Below, one piece after another: positions 15,370-22,836 of a stretch of 33,296 nucleotides of DNA (position 1 is its first letter; each line of letters begins with the position of its first letter). Source of the stretch: Thermoplasmata archaeon (GTDB lineage: Archaea; Thermoplasmatota; Thermoplasmata; Methanomassiliicoccales; Methanomethylophilaceae). The stretch covers positions 1 through 33,296 of the forward strand of contig JAUNYA010000004.1 of assembly GCA_030539565.1 (NCBI GenBank), read 5' to 3'. A program made the position numbers and the translations under genes. Under the pieces are notes generated by a model that was not told the origin of the DNA, made no database searches, and saw only the letters and a program-made list of their open reading frames with translations.

Positions 15370-15888
15370 ATGACTGACGACTGCAAAACCATCGACCCGA
15401 CAGCCTTCGGACTGTTCATCGTCGCTCTGGTATCGCTCCCACTCGCACTGAGCGGACTTCTCGGATATTTCGGCGTTGACGACATCACCTCGACCGGAAT
15501 CTCCGCGTTCCTGTTCATCGGCGGAATATTCATCCTGATCGCCTCCCTGTATGCCTACAAGGCCGGAAGCAACTTCGGATTCATCGTGTTCGGACTCGTC
15601 GCGATGGGTGTCATCTTCGCCGGACTCGGACTTGCCGACTTCTATGTCTGCATCTCCCTCGGCATCATCTACCTGGTGTGCCTGGTCTGGTCCATCCGCG
15701 CCAAGACCCTGAAGACCCTCACGCTCATCCTGCTGACCACCGCCCTGGTGTTCTTCGCCACCGGATGCAGCGCGCAGTTCGACGGCGACTGGACCACCCT
15801 GTTCTCCGGCGTCGCGGCTCTGCTGAACTTCCTGCTCACCCTGTACCTGGCTTTCGCCCTGGCTGACGAGCACATCCGCTGCTACTGA
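15370..15888 (+). CDS. GPR1/FUN34/YaaH (SatP)-family acetate/succinate permease-like protein
   Basis: A 172-aa membrane protein with six hydrophobic segments. DPTAFGLFIVAL near the N-terminus corresponds to the NPAPLGL-type signature of the acetate uptake transporter family, and GGIFILIASLYAYKAGSNFG (51-70) corresponds to the family's GGxxQxxAGxxxxxxGNTFG stretch. The family moves acetate or succinate with protons. The match is diverged: the asparagine of NPAPLGL is aspartate here, so the substrate is unsure. Acetate is a common carbon source for heterotrophic methanogens, which would fit. An upstream in-frame ATG (15319) is rejected because GGAGG and the TATA box point to 15370. A hairpin terminator follows. 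Confidence 0.75.
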   Translation: MTDDCKTIDPTAFGLFIVALVSLPLALSGLLGYFGVDDITSTGISAFLFIGGIFILIASLYAYKAGSNFGFIVFGLVAMGVIFAGLGLADFYVCISLGIIYLVCLVWSIRAKTLKTLTLILLTTALVFFATGCSAQFDGDWTTLFSGVAALLNFLLTLYLAFALADEHIRCY

Positions 15889-15909
15889 GCGCGGTTCCGG
15901 AAACCTCTT

Positions 15910-15931
15910 ACCCCCCATCGGGGGTCCTTTT
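15910..15931 (+). terminator. Hairpin terminator after the permease gene
   Basis: ACCCCC-CATC-GGGGGT (15910-15925) followed by CCTTTTC, 22 nt after the stop codon. Confidence 0.65.
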
Positions 15932-15969
15932 CTCTGAAAGTTTATTATGGGGTTGCCGATGCCCAGTGC

Positions 15970-16065
15970 ATGAGGAATGACACCAAGAAGAAGGTCCTCG
16001 CGTACGGCATGGTGCTCATCATGGTCGTCGTCTGCGTTGTCGTGGCGGCTTCCGCCATGATCTGA
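15970..16065 (+). CDS. 31-aa single-pass membrane peptide upstream of the SDR gene
   Basis: The frame reads MRNDTKKKVLAYG followed by one hydrophobic helix (MVLIMVVVCVVVAASAMI). Three lysines before the helix suggest an N-in orientation. A TATA-like GTTTATTA (about 15939-15946) lies about 27 nt before the ATG, so it would be leaderless. Its TGA overlaps the ATG of the SDR gene (TGATG), so translation of the SDR is probably coupled to it. No family recognised. Confidence 0.55.
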   Translation: MRNDTKKKVLAYGMVLIMVVVCVVVAASAMI

Positions 16066-16823
16066 TGCCCGGAATCGCGATCGTGACCGGCGCCTCCTCC
16101 GGCATGGGGGCGGAATTCTGCCGGTCCCTGGACTCCGAGGGCTTGGAGTGCATATGGCTCGTCGCGCGCAGGGCCGACAGGCTCGAGGCCGTGGCCTCGG
16201 AACTTAAGACCCCTTCACGCGTCATAACCACGGATCTCTCCGGCCACGAGGGCGTCGATTCCCTTCTGTCCATCGTCGCTTCGGAGAAGCCCGACATCCG
16301 CTTCCTTGTGAACTGCGCCGGGCTCGGGAAGTTCGGGAAGACCTGGGAGGTTCCCGCGGAGGACACCCGCAGCATGGTCGGACTCAACGTCTCCGCCTTG
16401 GTGGACATCACCAACGGCTGCATCCCGCTCATGAGGAAGGGCTCATCCATCATCGAGGTGTGCTCCGCGTCCGCGTACATGCCCCTGGCCGAGCTGAACG
16501 TCTACTCGGCGAGCAAGGCCTTCGTCAGGGCGTACTGCGAGGGCCTGAGGCAGGAGCTCGACGGCACCGGTATCTCGCTAATAGAGGTGTCCCCCGGATG
16601 GGTGGGCACCGAGTTCATCGCGCTCTCCCAGAGCTCCGACTCCGTGCCTGAGAAGGTGTTCAAGCACACCGTCACCTCCGAGCGCGTTGTGGCCGATGCG
16701 ATGAGGGATCTGAAGAAGGGCAGGAAGAGATCAGTCTGCGGGCCGTACAACAAGCTCCAGGTCTTCTTGTGCAGGCACATGCCCGCCATCGCTTCCCGTG
16801 TCTGGAGGAACTCACTCAGATGA
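16065..16823 (+). CDS. Short-chain dehydrogenase/reductase
   Basis: A 252-aa classical SDR, cytosolic, using NAD(P)(H). The cofactor loop is TGASSGMG (8-15), the structural NCAG is at 83-86 (NNAG in most members), and the catalytic triad is recognisable as a serine near 134-136 and Y147xxxK151 in YSASK. ARR after the second strand (34-36) suggests NADPH preference. The substrate is unknown. It starts in a TGATG overlap with the 31-aa membrane peptide and ends in an ATGA overlap with the GNAT gene, so all three form one operon. An N-terminal membrane partner is not part of the usual SDR family picture. Confidence 0.9.
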   Translation: MPGIAIVTGASSGMGAEFCRSLDSEGLECIWLVARRADRLEAVASELKTPSRVITTDLSGHEGVDSLLSIVASEKPDIRFLVNCAGLGKFGKTWEVPAEDTRSMVGLNVSALVDITNGCIPLMRKGSSIIEVCSASAYMPLAELNVYSASKAFVRAYCEGLRQELDGTGISLIEVSPGWVGTEFIALSQSSDSVPEKVFKHTVTSERVVADAMRDLKKGRKRSVCGPYNKLQVFLCRHMPAIASRVWRNSLR

Positions 16824-17410
16824 TCCGCCCCATGAGGGATTCCGACCTCCCCGCGGTCCAGGCCATGGTCCGGGACGTGTGGGAGATGGACACTTACGGC
16901 GAGATCGGTGACGAGGCGTCCTATCTGTACACATCTCAGTGCGTCGACAAGGGTGATTTCTCCTATGTTCTGGAGGAGGATGGCATTATCCTCGGATGTG
17001 TGGTCGGCCGCATCGTGAATACGTTCTCGTTCCCAAGGCATCCGATAAGGATGATGCGCACCGCCCTGTCCATGAGGGGCAGGCCAGGGTACGATGAGGC
17101 GACGTCAGACATGCGCATCCTCGACGCCACGGACGCGGAGCTGCTGAAGTCCACAGGCCGCCGCTTCGACGGGGAGCTGGTGCTCCTGATCGTCTCCGAG
17201 GATGCGAGGGGCAGGGGCATCGGGAGGCAGCTGTACTCGCTGGCGTTGGACGAGTTCAGCTCCGGGGGGTGCAGGGAGATCTTCCTGTTCACCGACGACG
17301 ACTGCGGCTACGGGTTCTACGAGGCATCTGGTGCCGAGCGTCTCGCGGAGAGATCCGTGAGGCTGGCGAACGAGGACCTCCTCATGATGATCTATTCCGT
17401 CGAGCTATGA
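16820..17410 (+). CDS. GNAT-family N-acetyltransferase
   Basis: A 196-aa protein. MIRPMRDSDLPAVQAMVRDV is a typical GNAT N-terminus. Motif A, the acetyl-CoA pyrophosphate loop, is VSEDARGRGIGRQLYSLAL (R130, G131, G133, G135). FLFTDDDCGYGFYEASGAE corresponds to motif B with the usual FYexxGF-like turn. The acceptor is unknown. Its ATG overlaps the SDR stop (ATGA). The open frame upstream to 16769 is inside the SDR gene and is not used. The stop is immediately followed by the TTTCCGA palindromes. Confidence 0.88.
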   Translation: MIRPMRDSDLPAVQAMVRDVWEMDTYGEIGDEASYLYTSQCVDKGDFSYVLEEDGIILGCVVGRIVNTFSFPRHPIRMMRTALSMRGRPGYDEATSDMRILDATDAELLKSTGRRFDGELVLLIVSEDARGRGIGRQLYSLALDEFSSGGCREIFLFTDDDCGYGFYEASGAERLAERSVRLANEDLLMMIYSVEL

Positions 17411-17514
17411 CTTTCCGAGAATTTCGGAAAGTGTTGGGTATGTTAGACATGTATTTCCGAAATTCTCGGAAAGACTGCATGAATTTCCTATAGTATTTCC
17501 GAATTCTCAGGAAA
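17411..17514. repeat. Three TTTCCGA palindromic repeats
   Basis: Copy A at 17411-17431 (core TTTCCGAGAATTTCGGAAA), copy B at 17454-17473 (TTTCCGAAATTCTCGGAAAG), copy C at 17496-17514 (TTTCCGAATTCTCAGGAAA). Each is nearly self-complementary, and A and B are inverted copies of each other across about 20 nt. They begin right after the GNAT stop and end 39 nt before the ATPase gene. They could be operators for that gene, a multi-hairpin terminator for the SDR-GNAT operon, or a small repeat element. Confidence 0.75.
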
Positions 17515-17553
17515 TGCAATCAACATTAAATCCTTGAAACGCATACTTGTACT

Positions 17554-18759
17554 GTGAGCAATGTAAATCGTCCTCGTTATGAGTCCAAGATCCGCCCGTT
17601 CATAGGGAACGGCAACATCAAGGGGATAACGGGAATCAGAAGGTGTGGAAAATCCACGATAATGAAGCTCGTCACCTCTGACATCCCCGGTTCCAATCTG
17701 ATCTATCTCAACATGGACCACAGGTCGAACTGGCCCTACAAGGACTCCGCTCTTCTGGACAAATACATCCACGATCACCTCGTCGAAGATGCACGCAATG
17801 TCCTGGTTATCGACGAGGTCCAGGATATCATAGGCTGGGAGGCTGAAATCAGATCTCTCGGCTTTGAGGAATGCTGCGACATCTACATCACAGGGTCCAA
17901 TGCGCATCTCCTTTCCGGCGAATACGGTACGCTGCTAAGCGGTAGGGTGAATCTGATCAACGCATTCACGCTGACATTCTCCGAGTGCCTCACATTCGAA
18001 CGCGAATACAAGAGCGAGCGCTCCGTAGAGGAGAGCCTGAACAGGTTCCTGCGTGTCGGTGGTTTCCCCAAGCTGTGGCGCTACGGGTATGATGAGGATG
18101 CCTGCCTCCAGGAGGTCCAGGATACGCTCGACATGGCCCTGAAGGTCGATGTCTTCTATCGCTTCAAGGTGACCGAACCCGATCTTTTGGAGCGCATCCT
18201 TGATTTCTTCTGCGACAACATCGGCAACCCCACCTCTGTGTTCAACATCTACAAGGCACTGAAGAAGAACGACCCCTCCACCAACAAGGATCTCGTGTAC
18301 TCCTATGTGCAGTATCTGGAGAGTGCTTGCCTCATCAACAAGGCGAAGGTCCTGGATCTGAAGGGTATGGTACACCTCGAGAAGGGATACAAGTACTTCC
18401 TTGCAGACATCGGGATAAAGAATGTGCGGATCGGGTTCAGACCCACAGACATCTCCGGTTATATGGAGAACATAGTCTATCTCGAACTCCGCAGTCGTGG
18501 ATACTCGGTCTCGATCGGTGACATCGACGGCAAGGAGATCGATCTCGTCGGCATCAAGTCAAATGAACGCGTCTACGTCCAGCTCACGGAGGAGCTCACC
18601 ACCTCGGATGTGGTCAACCGTGAGTTCGGCAATCTCGCTGCGATAGATGACAACTACCCGAAGTATGTCGTGACACTGAAGCGTGGAATGTTTGACAACG
18701 ACATGGATGGGATTCATTGCACCACGCTTTTGGAGTTCCTTCAAATGGAAAAGTTCTGA
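17554..18759 (+). CDS. AAA-type ATPase with DUF4143 C-terminal domain
   Basis: A 401-aa member of the widespread prokaryotic AAA_14/DUF4143 ATPases, whose physiological role is unknown. Walker A is GIRRCGKST (27-35, the typical GxRRxGKS form), Walker B is VLVIDEVQDI (83-92), sensor 1 is YITGSNAHLLS (111-121) and an arginine follows in LLSGR. The C-terminal part has a PD-(D/E)xK-like fold signature (ENIVYLELRSRGY, then GKEIDLVG and VYVQLTEEL), with glutamine replacing the usual E of ExK, as is common in this group. The start is GTG at 17554, about 27 nt after a TATA-like CATTAAATCC. Base and codon use are more AT-rich than in the neighbours, and the flanks carry repeats, suggesting horizontal acquisition. 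Confidence 0.9.
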   Translation: MSNVNRPRYESKIRPFIGNGNIKGITGIRRCGKSTIMKLVTSDIPGSNLIYLNMDHRSNWPYKDSALLDKYIHDHLVEDARNVLVIDEVQDIIGWEAEIRSLGFEECCDIYITGSNAHLLSGEYGTLLSGRVNLINAFTLTFSECLTFEREYKSERSVEESLNRFLRVGGFPKLWRYGYDEDACLQEVQDTLDMALKVDVFYRFKVTEPDLLERILDFFCDNIGNPTSVFNIYKALKKNDPSTNKDLVYSYVQYLESACLINKAKVLDLKGMVHLEKGYKYFLADIGIKNVRIGFRPTDISGYMENIVYLELRSRGYSVSIGDIDGKEIDLVGIKSNERVYVQLTEELTTSDVVNREFGNLAAIDDNYPKYVVTLKRGMFDNDMDGIHCTTLLEFLQMEKF

Positions 18760-18779
18760 TTCGTTATTAATTAAGTTGG

Positions 18780-18800
18780 TAAAGGTATTAGCTTAATTAT
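18780..18800 (+). repeat. AT-rich repeat copy 1
   Basis: TAAAGGTATTAGCTTAATTA followed by T, directly after the ATPase gene. It shares the core TAAAG...TAGCT...AATTA with copies at 19425, 19505 and, inverted, 19027. Confidence 0.6.
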
Positions 18801-19026
18801 TAATGTATTATTGAATTTTTACCTTCAATCCGTCGAAATCATTCCTCCTCTCTAGATAGATGGCGTTTTCATTCATATCTAGAATATCTGATAAAAATCA
18901 ATTAAGTAACGTATTCACATTAATTAATTATAAACAATCAAAACAAGTGGGAAGTTGTGAAAAAATGATGAAACGTCAGATACGTTGAATCTATCGAATC
19001 AAAACGATGATATTGAGTAAATGTAG

Positions 19027-19049
19027 AATTAATTAAGCTGATTACTTTA
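19027..19049 (-). repeat. AT-rich repeat, inverted copy
   Basis: On the minus strand TAAAGTAATCAGCTTAATTA followed by ATT; the inverse orientation of the copies at 19425 and 19505. With them it brackets the G+C-richer core of the region. Confidence 0.55.
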
Positions 19050-19424
19050 TTTGATTAATTAATTCAAGCATATGGAAATTATGCGGAATTATAGGCAACT
19101 ACCCCAGCAATTCTACAGATCCTGAAAACTGATGAAAAAACGTCGATTTTGCCCCGGATCCTATCATTTTCGAGGGCCCAGAAACGGGGTCGTTTTCGGA
19201 CCCGCTTTTGTGCACGTTTACCCTACCCTTTTTGCTCATTTTCCGGGATCCCAAGGTCACATTCGGGAGGCCGTCGTGGACAAAAGAGTGCCCAAAAATC
19301 GATGAAAAATGCGATTTCACCCTGGAATTCAACAAATTTCTGAAATTATCAAAAATCGGGTATAAAACGGCATTTTTCCCTCAAATTTCATAAAATCAAT
19401 ATGGCTTCAAATTATTTAATGAAG

Positions 19425-19447
19425 TAAAGCAATTAGCTATAATTATT
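19425..19447 (+). repeat. AT-rich repeat copy 2
   Basis: TAAAGCAATTAGCTATAATT followed by ATT; nearly identical to copy 3 for the first 16 nt. Confidence 0.6.
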
Positions 19448-19504
19448 AAGCTTCTCCAATTGCCATATTTGCAACGAGTGTAGATATTTAATTAATTTAC
19501 TAAG

Positions 19505-19526
19505 TAAAGCAACTAGCTTAATTAAT
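19505..19526 (+). repeat. AT-rich repeat copy 3
   Basis: TAAAGCAACTAGCTTAATTA followed by AT, 80 nt after copy 2 and about 40 nt before the stop of the coiled-coil gene. Confidence 0.6.
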
Positions 19527-19568
19527 ATCAGATAATGAAAAAAGTTGGAAAAAGTTTAGGGAAACGGG

Positions 19569-20675
19569 TCAATCCACGATCTCGTCCCTCATGTACATCA
19601 TCATGCCCTGCAGACTGTTGACGACGCGGGAGTAGGAGTACTCGAGGGAGGCCTCGTCCTCGGTGAGGGAGTGGACGTACTCGTCCTGGTGCTTCGGATC
19701 CTCGGAATCCTTGACGGCTTCGATGATCCTCTTGAATCCGGCGACGACGCTCGCCTTGACGGTGAAGTCGATCCCGAGCAGCGCGTCGCATATCGCAACG
19801 TCGGTCTTGAGGAACCCGACGATGTCGTCGCAGACGTCCACGTCGATCTCGCCCTTCTCGTAGGCCTCGAGGGTCTCGTCGATCTTCGAGTCCTTCATCG
19901 CCTTGACCCTGCGGATCGTGTCGATGCTCTCGTTGCTCAGGAACTTGCCCTTGTACGAATCATCCCCTGCAGCCGGAGCCTCGGCGACGGGCTCCTCCTT
20001 CTTTGCTTCGGGCTCCGGAGCCTTCTTTGCGGACTGCATCTCCTCGAACGCGGGCTCGAGGACGGAGAGCTTCTGCTCGGCGAGGTTCAGGTCGATGCGG
20101 AGGGACGCGTTCTTCGACTTGAGATCGTCCACCTGGGCGATGAGCATCCTGCGCTCGTCCCTGAGCTCCTTCAGCTCCTCCTCCAGGGTGGCGGCCTCGT
20201 TGCGCGCATACTCGAGATCCTGTGAGAGCTGCTCGACGCGCCTCCTGCATCCGGAGAGCTCGTCCTTCACGGCCTGCAGCGCCTCGGAGGCCTCGGCGGA
20301 CCTGCCGTCGTCGGCGCGGATGGATTCCACCGCCTCCATGAGTAGGCGGCGGACGTAGTCGCCGATGTCGGCCTCCTCGGAGGTCTCGGACTCGGAGGGG
20401 GAGGACTTGAGGGAGTTGAACGACTCCTCGTCGGCGCGCTCGGTGTCGGACAGCCTCGAGTTGTACAGCGCCGAGTCTATGGAATCTAGCTCTATCTCCG
20501 CCGCGCCCTCCGTGTCCAGGAGGATGTCGCAGGCGTCGATGTCGTCCCCGAGGGAGACTATGATGTCGATGTACTCGTCTAGGTTCGCACGGTCGATCTT
20601 GGCGAGCGAGGCGAATACCATGATCTCGTTGAGCTTCCTGTCCCTGACCCTGGCTACGGTGTCCGCGTCCCACAT
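19569..20675 (-). CDS. Coiled-coil protein with C-terminal domain shared with the next gene, unknown function
   Basis: A 368-aa soluble protein. Residues 1-90 are helical and acidic, about 105-215 form a long coiled coil (ELSGCRRRVEQLSQDLEYAR, EEELKELRDERRMLIAQVDD), 216-240 is an Ala/Glu/Pro/Lys linker, and 241-368 is a compact domain with TDVAICDALL (291-300), KHQDEYVHSLTEDEAS and a helical end. That domain recurs alone in the protein at 20768-21196. No known family was recognised. The start ATG at 20675 lies about 28 nt below a TATA-like element (GTTTTTATTA on the minus strand, near 20697-20708), so a leaderless start is likely; longer open frame upstream is unrelated DNA. Confidence 0.75.
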   Translation of the reverse strand: MWDADTVARVRDRKLNEIMVFASLAKIDRANLDEYIDIIVSLGDDIDACDILLDTEGAAEIELDSIDSALYNSRLSDTERADEESFNSLKSSPSESETSEEADIGDYVRRLLMEAVESIRADDGRSAEASEALQAVKDELSGCRRRVEQLSQDLEYARNEAATLEEELKELRDERRMLIAQVDDLKSKNASLRIDLNLAEQKLSVLEPAFEEMQSAKKAPEPEAKKEEPVAEAPAAGDDSYKGKFLSNESIDTIRRVKAMKDSKIDETLEAYEKGEIDVDVCDDIVGFLKTDVAICDALLGIDFTVKASVVAGFKRIIEAVKDSEDPKHQDEYVHSLTEDEASLEYSYSRVVNSLQGMMMYMRDEIVD

Positions 20676-20767
20676 GCGGGGGTCATGAGAATCCAGCGTA
20701 ATAAAAACAAGGGAAATGGTTTCAAGAGGTTTAGAGGAATAGAAACCATGAGTGCAGACCGTGGCGA

Positions 20768-21196
20768 TTACGCGGCGCACCTCATCCTGGCCTGGAGGGC
20801 CTCGATAACCTTGGCGTAGAACAGCTCCATGGACGCCTCGTTGTCGGTGAGGCTCCTGGTGTAGTCCTCCTGGTGGCTGGGCTGCGGGGACGCGCTCACC
20901 ACGGATTTGATGATCTTCATGGCATGGTCCACGCTCGCCTCGTTCCCGAAGTCCGTGTTGATCAGGGTGTCGCAGATGGCGACGTCGGTCATCAGCGCGC
21001 CTGTGACGCCGTTGCACACCTCGGCGTCGATGGCTCCGGCGGCCGTGGCCTCCTGGAATGCGCGGATCTTCCCCTGTTTCATGTCCCTGATCCCCTGGAG
21101 GATGTCACGGCGGTCGTTGGACAGGTACTCCCCATCGGGGATGACCTCTAGCTCGGACCTCGTGAATGACTGTGCGGTGTCGATTTCGCTCATCAT
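20768..21196 (-). CDS. Single-domain paralogue of the coiled-coil protein's C-terminus, unknown function
   Basis: A 142-aa protein corresponding almost entirely to residues 241-368 of the preceding protein: GEYLSNDRRD versus GKFLSNESID, MTDVAICDTLI versus KTDVAICDALL, HQEDYTRSLTDNEASME versus HQDEYVHSLTEDEASLE. The conserved TDVAICD and SLTxxEAS blocks suggest a shared fold and perhaps partner. The start is either of two adjacent ATGs (21196 or 21193), about 26 nt below a TATA-like TTGAAATAC on the minus strand. A 92-nt gap with another promoter separates it from the coiled-coil gene. No known family was recognised. Confidence 0.72.
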   Translation of the reverse strand: MMSEIDTAQSFTRSELEVIPDGEYLSNDRRDILQGIRDMKQGKIRAFQEATAAGAIDAEVCNGVTGALMTDVAICDTLINTDFGNEASVDHAMKIIKSVVSASPQPSHQEDYTRSLTDNEASMELFYAKVIEALQARMRCAA

Positions 21197-21332
21197 GCAA
21201 GAAATCCGGTCCTGCGTATTTCAATGGGAACGGAGATTGGATGCAAATATGGAGTATACTTCCAACTAACATCAAATTACTTACCTTGACATCTGGATAA
21301 GCGGAGCGGGATTCAGCGAACCTGCGATTCCA

Positions 21333-22121
21333 TTAAATATCAGATGGCGGGCATCGCTCCGGATGGTCGGAAACAGTGGCCATCTCGGGGAATCTGGAGT
21401 TGATAATGCACCGCGCGTACATCGCCGAGACGTACTGCCCGGTGTTCTGGCGGAAGGATTCCAGGATGAGCCTCTCCCTCTGGTCGAGGACGTCCATAAA
21501 GAGCGCGTCGAAGTCGGACTCGTCCACACGGTCGAGCTCGGCGACGGCGGCGGAGATCTCCTCGCTGGTGACCGCCTTGAGCGAGTGTATCCGGAGGAGG
21601 ATCGAGCACTCGACCATTACCGCGCCCATGTAGAGCAGGCTGTTCCCGACGACGTCCGGGTCCTGCCCTATCGTCCGGACGGAGCAGATGTTCATGATGG
21701 ACCTGATCGCGATGAGGAGCCTGTCGTCCGCGTCGGTGAGACCGCAGTCCCTCGAATCCGCGAGACGGGCGGCCATCTTCAGAAGTGGCATGTGGCGCAT
21801 CAGCTCGCCGGTCATCCAGACGAACTGCGCCTCATCCTCGCTGTCCCTCTCGCTCAGCGACGAGAAGTACTCGTTCATCAGGTCCGGGGGCATGAAGGCC
21901 AGGTTGTCCTCCAGGATCGGGATCTGCCTGTCCAGGTCGCCGACATCATTGCCCCCTATGGAGGACATCATCCTGGCGCGGGCTATCTGGCGCACGAGGC
22001 TGTCCACCTTCAGTTTGCGGCGCGTCTCGTCGAGCGTGGGGTCGAAGGTGACCATTGCGGTCTCGTATCCCTTCCGGATGACGATCCGGTTCAGGACGGG
22101 GATGTCCTCCTCGTTGAATAT
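21333..22121 (-). CDS. Unknown 240-262 aa helical protein; start codon unclear, possibly ATA
   Basis: The first ATG (22055) gives 240 aa beginning MVTFDPTLDETRRKL. The frame stays open upstream and reads FNEEDIPVLNRIVIRKGYET, protein-like sequence, back to an ATA codon at 22121. A TATA-like TAATTAT (about 22140-22147) lies 25 nt before that ATA, the leaderless spacing seen for the neighbouring genes, and no ATG, GTG or TTG exists between. So the true start may be ATA, or a start codon lost by mutation. The protein is helical and acidic without membrane segments, and no domain was recognised. It ends in TAA at 21333, and a 136-nt gap precedes the next gene. Confidence 0.65.
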   Translation of the reverse strand: MFNEEDIPVLNRIVIRKGYETAMVTFDPTLDETRRKLKVDSLVRQIARARMMSSIGGNDVGDLDRQIPILEDNLAFMPPDLMNEYFSSLSERDSEDEAQFVWMTGELMRHMPLLKMAARLADSRDCGLTDADDRLLIAIRSIMNICSVRTIGQDPDVVGNSLLYMGAVMVECSILLRIHSLKAVTSEEISAAVAELDRVDESDFDALFMDVLDQRERLILESFRQNTGQYVSAMYARCIINSRFPEMATVSDHPERCPPSDI

Positions 22122-22160
22122 CGTGCTTTTTCCTCCAGCATAATTAGTTTAGCTGGTAGC

Positions 22161-22793
22161 TTAATCAGATTGATTATTCTCAGATGACGAATTGACACCC
22201 GAGATGTTCTCCTCGATGATGCGGTCGAGCTTCCTCGAGACCGCGATGGCGAAGCGGAGGCAGTCCTCCTTCGAGTCCTCCACGCGCTGCGACGGACCGC
22301 GGATCACATAGGGCAGGAATCTGACGTTGGGCCTGGCTGAGTCCAGCTCCAGGGAGATCTTGTCGATGTCCTTGCTGGCCTTCTTTATGTATTCGTCGGT
22401 GGTGACCTTGAACAGCGCCCTCTGCCCGTTGACCGAGTTGAACGCCAGGGGCGTGTCGTCCACCACGATGCGGTACCCTGCGATCTCCGAGTACGCGAGT
22501 ACGGGGATGCAGAAGCTGGGCCAGGGCCCCTTGAAGAAGAGGCGGTGCGTGTCATCGAACCTGAGGTCGGCGAACGCCACCGTCTCGGTGAACGCGGCGA
22601 TCCTCTCCAGGAGCTCGGCGTCGGCGACGTGAAGCGACTGCACCTCGTCGGCGGAGGGGTTGTCGAAGGACGCATTTACCGGAACGCAGTAGCGGCAGAC
22701 GTATCCGCCGTTGATCTTGGCCACGCCCTCCCTCTGACCGCACACGAGGCAGGTCTTGTCGGCGGGCTCGTCCCTCTTCTTCCTGAAGAACAT
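22161..22793 (-). CDS. Zinc-ribbon protein of unknown function
   Basis: A 210-aa protein with a basic N-terminus (MFFRKKRDE) and a four-cysteine zinc ribbon, C15, C18, C33, C36 (CLVC and CRYC, separated by GQREGVAKINGGYV). The rest is mixed alpha/beta: an aromatic beta-rich middle (RLFFKGPWPSFCIPVLAYSE, residues about 83-102, then GYRIVVDDTPLAFNSVNGQ) and an acidic C-terminal helix ending in a Ser/Asn-rich tail. The ribbon resembles those at the N-terminus of DUF4428-type proteins, but the middle was not recognised. TATA-like GAAATAAC lies upstream on the minus strand. The neighbours are unknown proteins on the same strand. Confidence 0.72.
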   Translation of the reverse strand: MFFRKKRDEPADKTCLVCGQREGVAKINGGYVCRYCVPVNASFDNPSADEVQSLHVADAELLERIAAFTETVAFADLRFDDTHRLFFKGPWPSFCIPVLAYSEIAGYRIVVDDTPLAFNSVNGQRALFKVTTDEYIKKASKDIDKISLELDSARPNVRFLPYVIRGPSQRVEDSKEDCLRFAIAVSRKLDRIIEENISGVNSSSENNQSD

Positions 22794-22836
22794 GGACTTC
22801 GCATCGCACGCTGTTATTTCAACTGCTCGAATAGCG

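Larger units (their letters stand above)
18760..19568. other. AT-rich noncoding region with iterated repeats
   Basis: About 800 nt with no convincing gene, far more AT-rich than the rest of the window. ATTAATTA-type runs occur at least six times. A 21-23 nt repeat occurs four times (see the repeat entries). A more G+C-rich core at about 19081-19390 has terminator-like pieces (GGGGTC-GTTTTCG-GACCC followed by GCTTTT) and two related segments starting GATGAAAAA (19131 and 19301). No tRNA, CRISPR array or orc1/cdc6 gene is seen. It separates the ATPase from the convergent minus-strand cluster. Confidence 0.7.

Noticed and set aside
19099-19335. 78-aa minus-strand frame in the AT-rich region
   Set aside because: Low-complexity S/G/K/F-rich product with no promoter or ribosome site, covering repeated and hairpin-forming DNA; another frame of similar quality exists on the plus strand.
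18760-19568. CRISPR array or replication origin
   Set aside because: The repeats are few, imperfect, irregularly spaced and in both orientations, and there are no cas genes or orc1/cdc6 nearby.
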